NCBI GenBank assembly: GCA_023395255.1
Contig: JAEWZN010000003.1
Location: forward strand, 248,001 to 312,000
Length of the DNA stretch: 64,000 nucleotides
Source of the DNA: Deferribacteres bacterium
GTDB taxonomy: Bacteria; Chrysiogenota; Deferribacteres; Deferribacterales; Geovibrionaceae
Direction of reading: 5' to 3'
Shown here: positions 25,562 through 34,501 of the stretch, piece by piece
How positions within the stretch are numbered: position 1 is the stretch's first letter
Layout: each line of letters starts with the position of its first letter
Position numbers and translations under genes: made by a program
Notes under the pieces: generated by a model
What the model was told of the DNA's origin: nothing
The model's database searches: none
Seen by the model: only the letters and a program-made list of their open reading frames with translations

Positions 25562-27088
25562 ATGGGAAAAATTTACGAAGCACCCGGAAATGCAGGAAGT
25601 ATCGTATCACTAAAATCTCGTTACAACAATTTCATCGGAGGTGAATGGGTAGCCCCCGAAAAAGGGCAGTATATGCCCAACATCAGCCCTGTTACCGGAA
25701 AACCTTTCTGCGAAGTAGCGAAATCGACTGTTGAAGATGTCAACAAGGCACTGGATGCGGCACATGAGGCAAAAGACGCATGGGGTTCAGCATCACTCGC
25801 TGAGCGTGCCGCAGTTCTTAACCGGATTGCTGATGCCATTGAGGCCAATCTGGAAATGCTGGCTGTGGCGGAAAGCTGGGAAAACGGCAAACCTGTGCGC
25901 GAAACCCTCGCGGCTGATATTCCGCTGGCGGTTGACCATTTCCGTTATTTTGCAGGAGCCACCCGTTCACTTGAAGGTACGCTCACTGAAATCGACAAAG
26001 ACACCGTGGCCTATCATTTTCATGAACCGCTGGGAGTGGTGGGACAGATTATACCCTTTAACTTCCCTCTTCTTATGGCAGCGTGGAAGATTGCTCCCGC
26101 CCTTGCCGCCGGCAACTGCACGGTGATTAAACCGGCATCCCCGACTCCGTGGTCGATTCTGAAATTTGCGGAAGTTATCGCAGATATAGTTCCCCCCGGA
26201 GTTATCAATATCATAACCGGCCCCGGAGGCGAAATAGGCAAAGCGCTTGCCACCAGCCCGCGCATAGCCAAAATAGGCTTTACCGGTGAAACAGCAACGG
26301 GCAGACTGATAATGCAGTATGCCGCGCAGAACCTTATTCCGTCCACAACTGAGCTTGGCGGAAAATCTCCCAACATATTCTTTGCCGATGTAATGGCTGA
26401 GGATGATGCATTTCTGGACAAAGCGGTTGAAGGCTTGGTTCTTTACGCCTTCAATAAGGGTGAGGTTTGCACATGCCCGTCACGCGCGCTCATTCAGGAA
26501 TCAATCTATGATAAGTTTATGGATCGTTGCCTTGACCGCATCAGAAAGATTACTCAGGGCAACCCGCTGGATACATCAACTATGCTCGGAGCTCAGGTAT
26601 CCGTGCAGCAGATAGAGAAAATAACAGGCTATGTTGAAATAGGCAGACAGGAAGGCGCGGAATGCCTGATAGGCGGCCAACGCAACATGCTGGGCGGAGA
26701 ACTGTCCGGCGGTTACTATTTTCAGCCTACTGTTCTGCGCGGCAACAATAAGATGCGCGTATTCCAGGAAGAGATCTTCGGGCCTGTTCTGGCTGTAACC
26801 ACCTTTAAGGACGAAGCCGAAGCGCTGGAATTAGCAAATGACACCCTTTACGGTCTGGGAGCCGGCGTATGGACAAGAGATGCCAGCCGCGCCTACCGCA
26901 TGGGGCGGGCAATAAAAGCCGGACGTGTTTGGACTAACTGCTACCATTTATACCCTGCCGGAGCGGCTTTTGGCGGGTATAAAATATCGGGCATCGGAAG
27001 AGAGAACCATCAGATGATGCTTGAGCATTACACGCAGACCAAAAACCTGCTGGTGAGCTACAGTCCGAATGCTCTTGGTTTCTTTTAA
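25562..27088 (+). CDS. NAD(P)-dependent aldehyde dehydrogenase (AldB/ExaC-like)
   Basis: This 508-residue class of aldehyde dehydrogenase oxidises short aldehydes such as acetaldehyde. Visible landmarks are the [10 protein letters not shown] start, the cofactor loop [11 protein letters not shown], the general-base region [12 protein letters not shown] and the nucleophile in [11 protein letters not shown], plus the late EIFGPVLAV. The C-terminal [19 protein letters not shown] is typical of the AldB/ExaC group. It has a strong TGGAGG site and is followed 12 bases later by a DUF779 gene, its usual partner. Confidence 0.93.
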   Translation: MGKIYEAPGNAGSIVSLKSRYNNFIGGEWVAPEKGQYMPNISPVTGKPFCEVAKSTVEDVNKALDAAHEAKDAWGSASLAERAAVLNRIADAIEANLEMLAVAESWENGKPVRETLAADIPLAVDHFRYFAGATRSLEGTLTEIDKDTVAYHFHEPLGVVGQIIPFNFPLLMAAWKIAPALAAGNCTVIKPASPTPWSILKFAEVIADIVPPGVINIITGPGGEIGKALATSPRIAKIGFTGETATGRLIMQYAAQNLIPSTTELGGKSPNIFFADVMAEDDAFLDKAVEGLVLYAFNKGEVCTCPSRALIQESIYDKFMDRCLDRIRKITQGNPLDTSTMLGAQVSVQQIEKITGYVEIGRQEGAECLIGGQRNMLGGELSGGYYFQPTVLRGNNKMRVFQEEIFGPVLAVTTFKDEAEALELANDTLYGLGAGVWTRDASRAYRMGRAIKAGRVWTNCYHLYPAGAAFGGYKISGIGRENHQMMLEHYTQTKNLLVSYSPNALGFF

Positions 27089-27100
27089 CAGGAGACCCGT

Positions 27101-27478
27101 ATGATAATAATGCCTGACGGAGAACCCGCGGTTGTGGCCACGCCCGCAGCCCTTGAAGCAATAAAACGCCTTCGGGAGGAGCGCGGATCTGTTCTCTTCT
27201 TCCAGTCCGGCGGCTGCTGCGACGGCAGCCTGCCTATGTGCTTTGAAGAGGGGGAGTTTATGATCGGCGACAACGATGTCCTGTTAGGTGAGGTCGGCGG
27301 TTGTCCGTTCTATATTGACTTCCGTCAGTATGAGGCATGGAAGCATACTCAGCTTATATTAGATGTCGGGGAAGGGGAGCCGGAAGGCTTCTCTATCGCG
27401 GCGGGAGAAAACAGCCACTTTATCACAAGATCCCGCGTATGCCAAATCCGGCCTCAGGAATCTGGGAAATCCGGATAG
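27101..27478 (+). CDS. DUF779 family protein
   Basis: A 125-residue protein matching DUF779: ALEAIKRLREERGSVLFFQS, then GGCCDGSLPMC, and GFSIAAGENSHFITRSRVC. The family typically sits beside aldehyde or alcohol dehydrogenase genes; its biochemical role is not known to me. The GGCCDG and MCF cysteines could bind metal. The start has AGGAG seven bases upstream. It is co-transcribed with the aldehyde dehydrogenase and closed by a strong terminator. Confidence 0.85.
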   Translation: MIIMPDGEPAVVATPAALEAIKRLREERGSVLFFQSGGCCDGSLPMCFEEGEFMIGDNDVLLGEVGGCPFYIDFRQYEAWKHTQLILDVGEGEPEGFSIAAGENSHFITRSRVCQIRPQESGKSG

Positions 27479-27509
27479 ACACAGGCGTATATTCAGTAAA
27501 TATTTCCTT

Positions 27510-27542
27510 AAGAGGGGTATGAGTTGCATACTCCTCTTTTTT
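27510..27542 (+). terminator. Terminator after the aldehyde dehydrogenase-DUF779 unit
   Basis: Stem AAGAGG(g)GTATG / CATAC(t)CCTCTT with an AGTT loop is followed by TTTT. Confidence 0.85.
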
Positions 27543-27656
27543 CGTTTTCTTGGGTAGGTTTGAGAGCGGTTAAATTATTGACAAGCGCCCGATATAAATG
27601 GTACAGAACCCAATGGCGCAGGGGGGCTGTATACACCAGCCTGAAAACTGATGGAC

Positions 27657-28060
27657 GTGCAGGTTTTTTCCTGTTAAGTCGTGGATTCTTCGGCTGATGT
27701 TCCGGAATGACGCACTGCTGTGTCACTGCGAGGAGCTGAAACGACGAAGCAGTCTCTGAATATACTATAGAGATTGCTTCACCCTTTCAGGGTTCGCAAT
27801 GACGCAAACAGCCCTAAGGGTATGAATGCGCAGAGCTTGCTGTAAAAAACCACAGGATGTGCAGGTTTTTTCCTGTTAAGTCAGGGATTCTTCGGCTGAT
27901 GCCCCGGAATTACGCACTGCTGTGTCACTGCGAGGAGCTGAAACGACGAAGCAGTCTCTGAATATACTATAGAGATTGCTTCACCCTTTCAGGGTTCGCA
28001 ATGACGCAAACAGCCCCAAGGGTGTGAATGCGCAGAGCTTGTTGTAAAAACCACAGGATG
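27657..28060 (+). repeat. Tandem duplication of a 202-base unit
   Basis: Two nearly identical units (27657-27858 and 27859-28060) lie head to tail between the DUF779 terminator and proB. Each holds CACTGCGAGGAGCTGAAACG, an inverted GAAGCAGTCTC..GAGATTGCTTC pair, GTTCGCAATGACGC, and at its end a hairpin AAAAACC-ACAGGATGTGC-GGTTTTT whose loop is the same as in the structured repeats of this window. There are no genes here. Confidence 0.9.
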
Positions 28061-28260
28061 TGCGTTTTTAAATTATAAAATATGAGAGGCTCCTGTGATA
28101 CACACGGTTCCATGGAAGGAACCGCGCCGTGCGAAGCGAAGGTCTGCTTTTGCAGACCGCGAGCGTGTATTAAAAACCGCCGTTTTTGTTTAGGCGGTTT
28201 CTGTACAGAGCTTGCTGTAAAAACCACAGGATGTACGTTTTTAAATTATAAAATATGAGA
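28033..28260 (+). repeat. Structured three-hairpin repeat, copy A, inside a 55-base direct repeat
   Basis: Direct repeats of 55 bases (28033-28087 and 28206-28260, two differences) enclose a copy of the structured element. Hairpin 1 is GGTTCC-ATGGAA-GGAACC at 28106-28123. The core is GCGCCGTGCGAAGCGAA. Hairpin 2 is GGTCTGC-TTTT-GCAGACC at 28141-28158, followed by GCGAGCGTGTA. An AAACCGCC/GGCGGTTT hairpin and an ACAGGATGTA-loop hairpin come last. The right direct repeat includes the proB start codon; the left one contains a copy of it. Confidence 0.85.
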
Positions 28261-29400
28261 CATTTACCTGAAATAGAAACCCTCGTTATCAAAATTGGGA
28301 GCAATGTTCTCCTCGGACAGAACGATGGGGTTAATCTTGAATTCATCACTTCTCTCACATCCGTGCTTGCCGATGTTAATAAAAAAATCAAAAATATTGT
28401 AATCGTCTCCTCCGGTGCTGTGGGAGCGGGTTTCAGGCATCTGGGCTTTTCATCCAGACCGAAAAATATAACAGACAGACAGGCGTGCGCCGCCATCGGT
28501 CAGGCGCGCCTCATATGGTTTTATGAGAAAGAGTTCGAGAACTTCGGCAAGAGTGTTGCGCAGATTCTGATCACCAAGGATGACTTTTCAAACAGCCGCA
28601 GATGCCTCAATGCGCGTTATGCGATCCGCCGTCTGCTTGAATTCGGTGTTGTGCCTATCATAAACGAAAACGACACCGTTGTGGTGGACGAGCTTAAATA
28701 TTTTGAGTCCTTCGGGGATAATGACAACCTATCGGCTCTGGTTGCCGGTCTGATAGGGGCGGATCTTCTGCTTATTCTCTCTGATGTTAACGGACTTTAC
28801 GATAAAAATCCTTCGGTTTATCCCGATGCGAAGCTGATACACGATGTTCAGTATATTGATGAAAACCTCATGAGTGCCGCGGGCGAATCAGTCAGCGGTG
28901 TGGGCACTGGCGGTATGGGCTCCAAGCTCAAGGCGGCTAAAAAGGCGCTGAACGCAGGATGCCACGTGGGGATAATAAACGGACGGGACACGGCAAACAT
29001 TCAGAGATTCATCAACGGCGAGCTTGTGGGAACCTATTTCTCCCACACGGAAGATGTTTACCGCATAAGGAAATTCTGGATTGCCCACGCAGCCAGTGTC
29101 AAAGGCACTATTTCCATTGACGCGGGCGCTGTTAAGGCTATAGTGGATATGAAAAAGTCTCTGCTTCCCTCCGGCGTGGTGAATGTCACGGGGCGTTTCG
29201 GCATAGGGGATATTATCTCCGTTGCCGATGCGGACGGGCGGGAACTGGCAAAGGGTAAAACCCGCTATTCCAGCAAGGATATGCGCCAGATCATGGGCAG
29301 AAAGTCCGCAGAGATTTTTGACATACTCGGCTACAAATTTTCTGATGAAATAATCCACAGGGACGACCTTGTGGTATCTGCGGAGAGGGGGCACGGATGA
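28255..29400 (+). CDS. proB: Glutamate 5-kinase
   Basis: ProB phosphorylates glutamate in the first step of proline synthesis. The 381-residue protein has the amino-acid-kinase domain (LVIKIGSNVLL, IVSSGAVGAGF, NENDTV, LLILSDVNGLYD, GVGTGGMGSKL) and a C-terminal PUA domain (about 280-375). The only sensible start is ATG 28255, within an AT-rich, repeat-derived leader without a visible Shine-Dalgarno sequence at normal distance. It overlaps proA by four bases. Expression may depend on the hairpin just upstream, whose loop carries CAGGATG. Confidence 0.95.
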   Translation: MRHLPEIETLVIKIGSNVLLGQNDGVNLEFITSLTSVLADVNKKIKNIVIVSSGAVGAGFRHLGFSSRPKNITDRQACAAIGQARLIWFYEKEFENFGKSVAQILITKDDFSNSRRCLNARYAIRRLLEFGVVPIINENDTVVVDELKYFESFGDNDNLSALVAGLIGADLLLILSDVNGLYDKNPSVYPDAKLIHDVQYIDENLMSAAGESVSGVGTGGMGSKLKAAKKALNAGCHVGIINGRDTANIQRFINGELVGTYFSHTEDVYRIRKFWIAHAASVKGTISIDAGAVKAIVDMKKSLLPSGVVNVTGRFGIGDIISVADADGRELAKGKTRYSSKDMRQIMGRKSAEIFDILGYKFSDEIIHRDDLVVSAERGHG

Positions 29401-30632
29401 AGGAACTTTTTGAAAAAGCCAGAAGCACTTCCTATAAGCTGATGAACCTGAACACCAAAGTCAAGAATGAAGCTCTGGCGGCAATCGCCCGCAAGCTTGA
29501 CGAAAACCGCGAACTGATAAAATCCGAAAACGAAAAAGACCTCAAAGCCGGACGTGAAGCCGGACTGAGCTCCGCCCTTATAGACAGGCTCAGGCTGGAT
29601 GATAAGGGCATCACCTCCATGATAAAGGCTGTTAACGAAATAAAAGAGCAGACCGACCCTGTGGGCTCAGTTGTGGACGGCTACAAACGCCCCAACGGGC
29701 TTTATATAACCAAAGTGCGCGTTCCTCTCGGCGTTGTCGGGATTATATACGAATCCAGACCGAATGTTACAATAGACGCCGCAGCCCTCTGCCTTAAATC
29801 GGGCAATGTCTCGATCCTCAGAGGCGGAAAAGAGGCTATTCATTCAAACACCTGCCTCGGCAGAATAATGGAGGAGGCTCTGAAAGAAGCGGGGCTCCCC
29901 GACGGAACGGTTAATATAGTTCCGGACACTGACAGGGCGCGGGTGATGGAAATGCTTCAGGCTAAAGGATATATAGACATCATCATCCCCAGAGGCGGCG
30001 CGGAGCTCATTAAGTTCTGCTCTGAAAACGCCCATGTGCCCCTTGTGAAGCATGATGCGGGCATCTGCCATGTTTATGTGGACAGGGATGCGGATATACA
30101 GAAGGCGCTCAAAATAGTCCGCAACGCCAAGGTTCAGCGTCCGGGCGTGTGCAATGCCGCGGAGACTCTTCTTGTGCATGAGGATGCTGCGGGAGCGTTT
30201 CTCCCCGCGTTTGCGGAGCTTACGCAGAAGGACGGGCTGGAACTGAGAGGCTGCGGAAGGACACTGAGCTTCATAGATGTCAAACCTGCCACGGATGCGG
30301 ACTGGAGTACGGAGTACCTCGATCTGATTCTGTCGGTTAAGGTTGTTTCGTCCATGGAAGAGGCGCTTAAACATATAAACAGATACGGCTCCGGTCATTC
30401 GGAAGCGATTATTACCGAAAACTACACAAGCGCAAGACAGTTCATGGACAGGGCGGACGCTTCTGCCGTATTCGTGAACGCATCAACAAGATTCAACGAC
30501 GGCGGGGAGTTCGGACTTGGGGCCGAGATAGGCATCAGCACGCAGAAACTTCACTGCCGTGGGCCTATGGGCGCTTTCGACCTGACAACAACAAAATATC
30601 AGGTTTACGGCGACGGCCACATCCGGGAATAA
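29397..30632 (+). CDS. proA: Glutamate-5-semialdehyde dehydrogenase (gamma-glutamyl phosphate reductase)
   Basis: ProA reduces gamma-glutamyl phosphate from ProB. The 411-residue sequence shows VPLGVVGIIYESRPNVT, ILRGGKEAIHSN, the catalytic cysteine in QRPGVCNAAETLLVH and the late GGEFGLGAEIGISTQKLHCRGPMG block. It is translationally coupled to proB (ATGA overlap) and followed one base later by nadD. Confidence 0.96.
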   Translation: MKELFEKARSTSYKLMNLNTKVKNEALAAIARKLDENRELIKSENEKDLKAGREAGLSSALIDRLRLDDKGITSMIKAVNEIKEQTDPVGSVVDGYKRPNGLYITKVRVPLGVVGIIYESRPNVTIDAAALCLKSGNVSILRGGKEAIHSNTCLGRIMEEALKEAGLPDGTVNIVPDTDRARVMEMLQAKGYIDIIIPRGGAELIKFCSENAHVPLVKHDAGICHVYVDRDADIQKALKIVRNAKVQRPGVCNAAETLLVHEDAAGAFLPAFAELTQKDGLELRGCGRTLSFIDVKPATDADWSTEYLDLILSVKVVSSMEEALKHINRYGSGHSEAIITENYTSARQFMDRADASAVFVNASTRFNDGGEFGLGAEIGISTQKLHCRGPMGAFDLTTTKYQVYGDGHIRE

Positions 30633-30633
30633 G

Positions 30634-31278
30634 ATGCGTCTGGGGCTTTTCGGCGGTACATTCAACCCTATACATCTGGGACACGTTACTCTTGCGGGCA
30701 ATGTTTTCAGGGATTTCAGGCTGGACAGGCTTCTGTTAATCCCATCCAGCATATCACCCCACAAAAAGGACAAGGGCGTTATCTCCCCTGAGCTCAGGTA
30801 TGAGATGGTTCAGCTTGTGGCGGAGAAACTGGGAGCAGGTTTCGAGGTTTCCGATTTTGAAGTAAATTCGCCGGAAGTGTCTTATACATATAAAACCCTG
30901 AAAAAATTCAGAACAGATTATCCCGATGCGGAGATATTCTTCATTGCAGGTACTGATATATTTGCTACCATAGAGTCATGGCAGTACTGGCGGGATCTCT
31001 TCGGTCTCTCCAATTTCATAGTGGTGAACAGGTCATCGGTGAGCTTTGATGAACTGATGAGCCGCATTCCCGTTTCCCTGCATGAAAGGGTGGTTTCACC
31101 GGCAGACTTTAAAGGGGAAAAATGCGGCAGGATAATCCTTTACAAAATGCCGGAGATAGATATATCCAGCACGGAGATAAGGGACATGCTGGACGCTGAA
31201 TACCGGAAGGCGAACCTGCCGGAAGACGTTTACGAGTTTATACGCACAAACAATTTATACAGGAGAGCCAATGGCTGA
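30634..31278 (+). CDS. nadD: Nicotinate-nucleotide adenylyltransferase
   Basis: NadD makes deamido-NAD from nicotinate mononucleotide and ATP. The 214-residue protein has the start RLGLFGGTFNPIHLGHV with the GxFxPxHxGH motif, LLLIPSSISPHK, and the C-terminal DISSTEIRDMLD (ISSTEIR) motif. Its end overlaps rsfS by eight bases. The proA-nadD-rsfS order is a frequent bacterial arrangement. Confidence 0.95.
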   Translation: MRLGLFGGTFNPIHLGHVTLAGNVFRDFRLDRLLLIPSSISPHKKDKGVISPELRYEMVQLVAEKLGAGFEVSDFEVNSPEVSYTYKTLKKFRTDYPDAEIFFIAGTDIFATIESWQYWRDLFGLSNFIVVNRSSVSFDELMSRIPVSLHERVVSPADFKGEKCGRIILYKMPEIDISSTEIRDMLDAEYRKANLPEDVYEFIRTNNLYRRANG

Positions 31279-31636
31279 GGACACACTCTTAAGAGACATA
31301 GTAAAATACCTTGACGACAAAAAGGCGGAGCACATCGAGATTTACAAAATCGCAGAGAAAAGCTCTCTGGCGGATTTTCTTGTTATTGCCACCGCAAACT
31401 CAAACACACACGCAAACTCTCTGGCGGATTTCATTCTCCATGAGCTGAAAGGCAAAAAAGTTGAGCCTCAGGCGCTTGACGGCTACAGAGTTTCAAAATG
31501 GATCTGCATAGATTTCGGCTACATCCTTCTGAACATCATGTGCGAGGATGAGAGAAATTACTACAATCTTGAAGCTATCTGGGGCGGATGCTCAAAAATA
31601 GACGCTTCGCAGTTTATCGAGGCTCCGCAGAAATAA
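31271..31636 (+). CDS. rsfS: Ribosomal silencing factor RsfS
   Basis: RsfS (DUF143 family) binds ribosomal protein uL14 and blocks subunit joining in slow growth. The 121-residue sequence includes EIYKIAEKSSLADFLVIATA, HANSLADFI, and the WICIDFGYILLNIMCEDERNYYNLEAIW-type C-terminal block typical of the family. It overlaps nadD and lies five bases before the tRNA methyltransferase gene. Confidence 0.93.
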   Translation: MAEDTLLRDIVKYLDDKKAEHIEIYKIAEKSSLADFLVIATANSNTHANSLADFILHELKGKKVEPQALDGYRVSKWICIDFGYILLNIMCEDERNYYNLEAIWGGCSKIDASQFIEAPQK

Positions 31637-31641
31637 GCCCG

Positions 31642-32130
31642 ATGATCAAAATCGCCCTCATCGAACCTGAAATACCCCAGAATACAGGCAACATAGGCAG
31701 GATATGCGTGGGAGCGGACTGCGAACTGCTCCTTGTGGGAAAGCTCGGTTTTTCCATGGATGACAAATACATGAAAAGAGCCGGGCTGGACTACTGGGAA
31801 AAAGTGCGTCTCCAGCGCATTGATACTCTTAGTGAATTTTTTAATAAATACGATACTCCCGAATACACCCTTGCATTTCTCTCTAAAAAGGCGGAAAAGA
31901 TCTACACGGAAATACCCGCAAAAAATGACGGAAGCCTTGTGCTCGTCTTCGGAAAGGAGACAGTGGGGCTGCCGGAAGAAATCCTGACGAAGTACGCTGA
32001 GAGAAGCTACCGCATACCCACCACGGGCAATGTGCGCAGCCTGAACATTGCAAATACTGTCTCCATAGTCACTTTCGATGTACTCAGGAGGCTGGACTTC
32101 GCAGGGCTGGAGAGGAAAGTATGCTTGTAA
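31642..32130 (+). CDS. trmL: tRNA (cytidine/uridine-34-2'-O)-methyltransferase, TrmL-like
   Basis: A SPOUT-fold methyltransferase of about 162 residues. It begins MIKIALIEPEIPQNTGNIGR, the TrmL signature, followed by GLDYWEKV, LVFGKETVGLPEEIL and the knot-forming IPTTGNVRSLNIANTVSIV. It methylates the wobble base of tRNA-Leu in E. coli. I chose ATG 31642 because an upstream ATG at 31588 lies inside rsfS and adds 18 residues foreign to the family. It overlaps mqnA by ten bases. Confidence 0.92.
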   Translation: MIKIALIEPEIPQNTGNIGRICVGADCELLLVGKLGFSMDDKYMKRAGLDYWEKVRLQRIDTLSEFFNKYDTPEYTLAFLSKKAEKIYTEIPAKNDGSLVLVFGKETVGLPEEILTKYAERSYRIPTTGNVRSLNIANTVSIVTFDVLRRLDFAGLERKVCL

Positions 32131-32906
32131 TCGGGCAGATAGACTATGCCAATGTCTACCCCATTTTTCATCAGCTTAACAAACACAAGGAATACAAGTT
32201 CGTAAAGGGAGTTCCCTCCTATCTCAACACAGCGCTCAGGGAAGGGGTGATAGACCTTTCACCGTGCAGCAGCATCGAATACGCCAAGTCATTCGAGGAT
32301 TATATTCTCATTCCCGGAATTTCAATCAGCAGCACCGACAGAGTTAAAAGTGTAATGCTTTACTCTGATGTGCCTATTGAAGAACTAAAGGGGCGCAAGG
32401 TCTTCCTCACCGGGGAATCCGGCACAAGCGTTGTCCTGTTCAGGATTCTGGTTAGAGAGATGTACGGCTTTCAGCCGGAATTTACCGACCAGCAGGAAGG
32501 GGCGGACGGAAAGGTGCTCATCGGGGATAAGGCGCTTTTTGAGCTGTATAACGGGCAGAATAAGTATATCTATGACCTTTGCACCCTCTGGAACGCTTTC
32601 ACGGGTCTGCCGTTCGTTTTTGCCCTCTGGATAGCCAGAAAGGAATCTGTGGCTGCAAAAAGGGCGGATTTCGAGCTGTTCGCCTCTCAGCTTGAGGAGA
32701 TTAAAAAGGACAGCAAGTCAAACCTCGCCGCTCTTCTGGATCATTATTCAATGAAGGGGCTTACTTCTTACCAGATAATCGATTACTGGGAGACAATGGA
32801 CTACAGCCTGTCTGACAGGCATGTTCAGGGGCTCCTGCGCTTCTACAGCTACGCCCGTAAATACGGAGCGATTAAGGAAGTCCCGCCTATTAACTTCTTT
32901 GTTTAA
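32121..32906 (+). CDS. mqnA: Chorismate dehydratase MqnA (futalosine menaquinone pathway)
   Basis: MqnA makes 3-enolpyruvyl-benzoate from chorismate, the entry to the futalosine route of menaquinone synthesis. The 261-residue periplasmic-binding-protein-like fold shows IGQIDYANVYPIFHQL, DLSPCSSIEYA, LTGESGTSVVL and ALWIARKE. No other mqn genes are in the window. It ends the proB-mqnA run; two structured repeats and a terminator follow. Confidence 0.93.
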   Translation: MLVIGQIDYANVYPIFHQLNKHKEYKFVKGVPSYLNTALREGVIDLSPCSSIEYAKSFEDYILIPGISISSTDRVKSVMLYSDVPIEELKGRKVFLTGESGTSVVLFRILVREMYGFQPEFTDQQEGADGKVLIGDKALFELYNGQNKYIYDLCTLWNAFTGLPFVFALWIARKESVAAKRADFELFASQLEEIKKDSKSNLAALLDHYSMKGLTSYQIIDYWETMDYSLSDRHVQGLLRFYSYARKYGAIKEVPPINFFV

Positions 32907-32922
32907 AGTCATTAGCCCTAAC

Positions 32923-33015
32923 AACCCCAAGGATGGGGCTGCGCCGTGCGTAGCGAAGGCTTGCTTTGCAAGCCGCGAGCGTGTACATCAAACTGACAGG
33001 ATGTGCAGTTTGATG
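32923..33015 (+). repeat. Structured three-hairpin repeat, copy B
   Basis: Hairpin 1 ACCCC-AAGGAT-GGGG(CT); core GCGCCGTGCGTAGCGAA; hairpin 2 GGCTTGC-TTT-GCAAGCC (32958-32974); core GCGAGCGTGTA; hairpin 3 CATCAAACTG-ACAGGATGTG-CAGTTTGATG (32986-33015). It lies 17 bases after mqnA, in the sense direction, before the operon terminator. Confidence 0.9.
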
Positions 33016-33054
33016 TTATTAAGTCAGATATTCAGGGTTAGGAATAATGTAAAC

Positions 33055-33147
33055 AGCCCCAAGGATGGGGCTGCGCCGTGCGTAGCGAAGGCTTGCTCTG
33101 CAAGCCGCGAGCGTGTACATCAAACTGACAGGATGTGCAGTTTGATG
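33055..33147 (+). repeat. Structured three-hairpin repeat, copy C
   Basis: Copy C is almost identical to copy B and lies 132 bases further on. Hairpin 1 is fully paired here (AGCCCC-AAGGAT-GGGGCT). Hairpin 2 has a CTC... variant loop (GGCTTGC-TCT-GCAAGCC). Hairpin 3 is the same 10-base-pair stem with loop ACAGGATGTG. The two copies form a tandem pair. Confidence 0.9.
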
Positions 33148-33161
33148 TTATTAAATACGAA

Positions 33162-33195
33162 AGCCCCTCCGCCGTCAGGCAAAGGGGCTCTTTTT
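33162..33195 (+). terminator. Terminator after the proB-mqnA run
   Basis: Stem AGCCCCT / AGGGGCT with an inner GCC..GGC pair is followed by CTTTTTAT. It could also serve the convergent amtB gene, though the minus-strand T run is poorer. Confidence 0.78.
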
Positions 33196-33216
33196 ATATA
33201 AAAATCCGGGTGATTT

Positions 33217-34476
33217 TTAAAGTTTTATTACATGTTCGCCGTGGAGACTTATGTCAAGACCTTCGGTCTCAGCTTCGGCGGATGCTCTGATGCCTATTGT
33301 GAACTTGATTATGAAAGCTATCACAAGGCTGAGTACGAAAGAGTATATGCCCGCTGCCATTACGCCTTCAAACTGGAGCCATACCTGATAAGCATTCCCT
33401 TTTATGAGGCCTTCCGCACCGACAGTGGCGAAGATACCTGTGGCTATTGCGCCCCAGAAGCCGCCTATGCCGTGTATGCCGAAAACATCCAGAGATTCGT
33501 CAAGCTTGAAGATGAATTTAAGTCTGCATCCGTAGAAGCAGAGTATGCCTGCCACGAAGCCGATTATTATGGCTGCCCAGGGTTCAACAAAGCCTGCTGC
33601 GGGAGTTATGGCAACGAGACCGGCAACTATGCCTGATGCGAGACCTATACCGCTGGGTTTTGATTTAAGGGCTTCCATAAGGAGCCAACCGAGACCTGCC
33701 GCGCCGGGAGCAGCAAGAGTGTTCACGAAAGCAACACCTGCGCCTTCACCTGCGCTGAGTGCACTGCCTGCGTTGAAACCGAACCAGCCGAACCAGAGTA
33801 TTCCCGCGCCGATCAGTGTGTAGCCGACGTTGTGGGGAATTGTTGCGCTCTTCATGAAGTCCTTTCTGTTGCCGAGAACTATTGCCAGTGCGAGTGCCGC
33901 AGTACCGGATGAGAAGTGAACAACGGTTCCGCCCGCGAAGTCAAGCGCGCCTCTTTCAAGGAGCCAGCCGCCCGCACCCCATACCCAGTGGGCAATGGGA
34001 GCATAAACTATTGTTGCCCAAACAGCTATGAAGACTATGAATGCGGAAAACTTCATCCTTTCCACAACTGCTCCGCTTATCAGAGCGCAGGTGATGATAG
34101 CGAACATACCCTGAAACATGGCGAATACTGAAAGCGGAATTGTTCCGCTGAGCTCGCTCGCAAATGATCCGCCCATGAGTGCATACTGGAAGCTTCCCCA
34201 AACGGAAGAACCGCTGTCGCCGAAGGCTATGGAAAAGCCTATGAGAACCCACTGAATGCCGATGACTGCCATTGCTATAAAGGAAAGCATCATGGTGTTA
34301 AGGGCGTTTTTTGTACGCACCATACCGCCGTAAAACATTGCCAGACCGGGCAGCATAAACAAAACAAGTGCCGCAGACGTGAGAACCCACGCAGTATCGC
34401 CCGAATTGATTTCGCCTTCGCCCGCAAATGCCGTTACAGATAAAAGAAGTGTTAATACACCTGCTAAAATTTTCAT
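33217..34476 (-). CDS. amtB: Ammonium transporter AmtB
   Basis: A 419-residue Amt/MEP/Rh channel with a signal-like first helix (MKILAGVLTLLLSVTAFAGE) and about eleven membrane helices. Landmarks are AMFYGGMVRTKNALNTM, the DFAGGTVVHFSSG pore region and FGIHGIGGFWGAIATGIFA carrying the pore histidines. The ATG has AGGAGG four bases upstream. A sigma-54 promoter lies immediately in front, so the gene should be induced by nitrogen limitation through NtrC. No glnK/glnB gene is next to it, which is unusual for amtB. Confidence 0.95.
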   Translation of the reverse strand: MKILAGVLTLLLSVTAFAGEGEINSGDTAWVLTSAALVLFMLPGLAMFYGGMVRTKNALNTMMLSFIAMAVIGIQWVLIGFSIAFGDSGSSVWGSFQYALMGGSFASELSGTIPLSVFAMFQGMFAIITCALISGAVVERMKFSAFIVFIAVWATIVYAPIAHWVWGAGGWLLERGALDFAGGTVVHFSSGTAALALAIVLGNRKDFMKSATIPHNVGYTLIGAGILWFGWFGFNAGSALSAGEGAGVAFVNTLAAPGAAGLGWLLMEALKSKPSGIGLASGIVAGLVAITPAAGFVEPWAAIIIGFVAGILCFYGCRLKFIFKLDESLDVFGIHGIGGFWGAIATGIFATVGAEGLIKGNAYQVWLQFEGVMAAGIYSFVLSLVIAFIIKFTIGIRASAEAETEGLDISLHGEHVIKL

Positions 34477-34501
34477 AACTCCTCCTGTTCGCCTAACACC
34501 A

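Noticed and set aside
27657..28060. CRISPR-like array
   Set aside because: Only two copies of a 202-base unit, no short repeat/spacer pattern and no cas genes.
28082..28255. Alternative proB start at ATG 28082
   Set aside because: It is out of frame with proB and lies in the duplicated copy of the start region.
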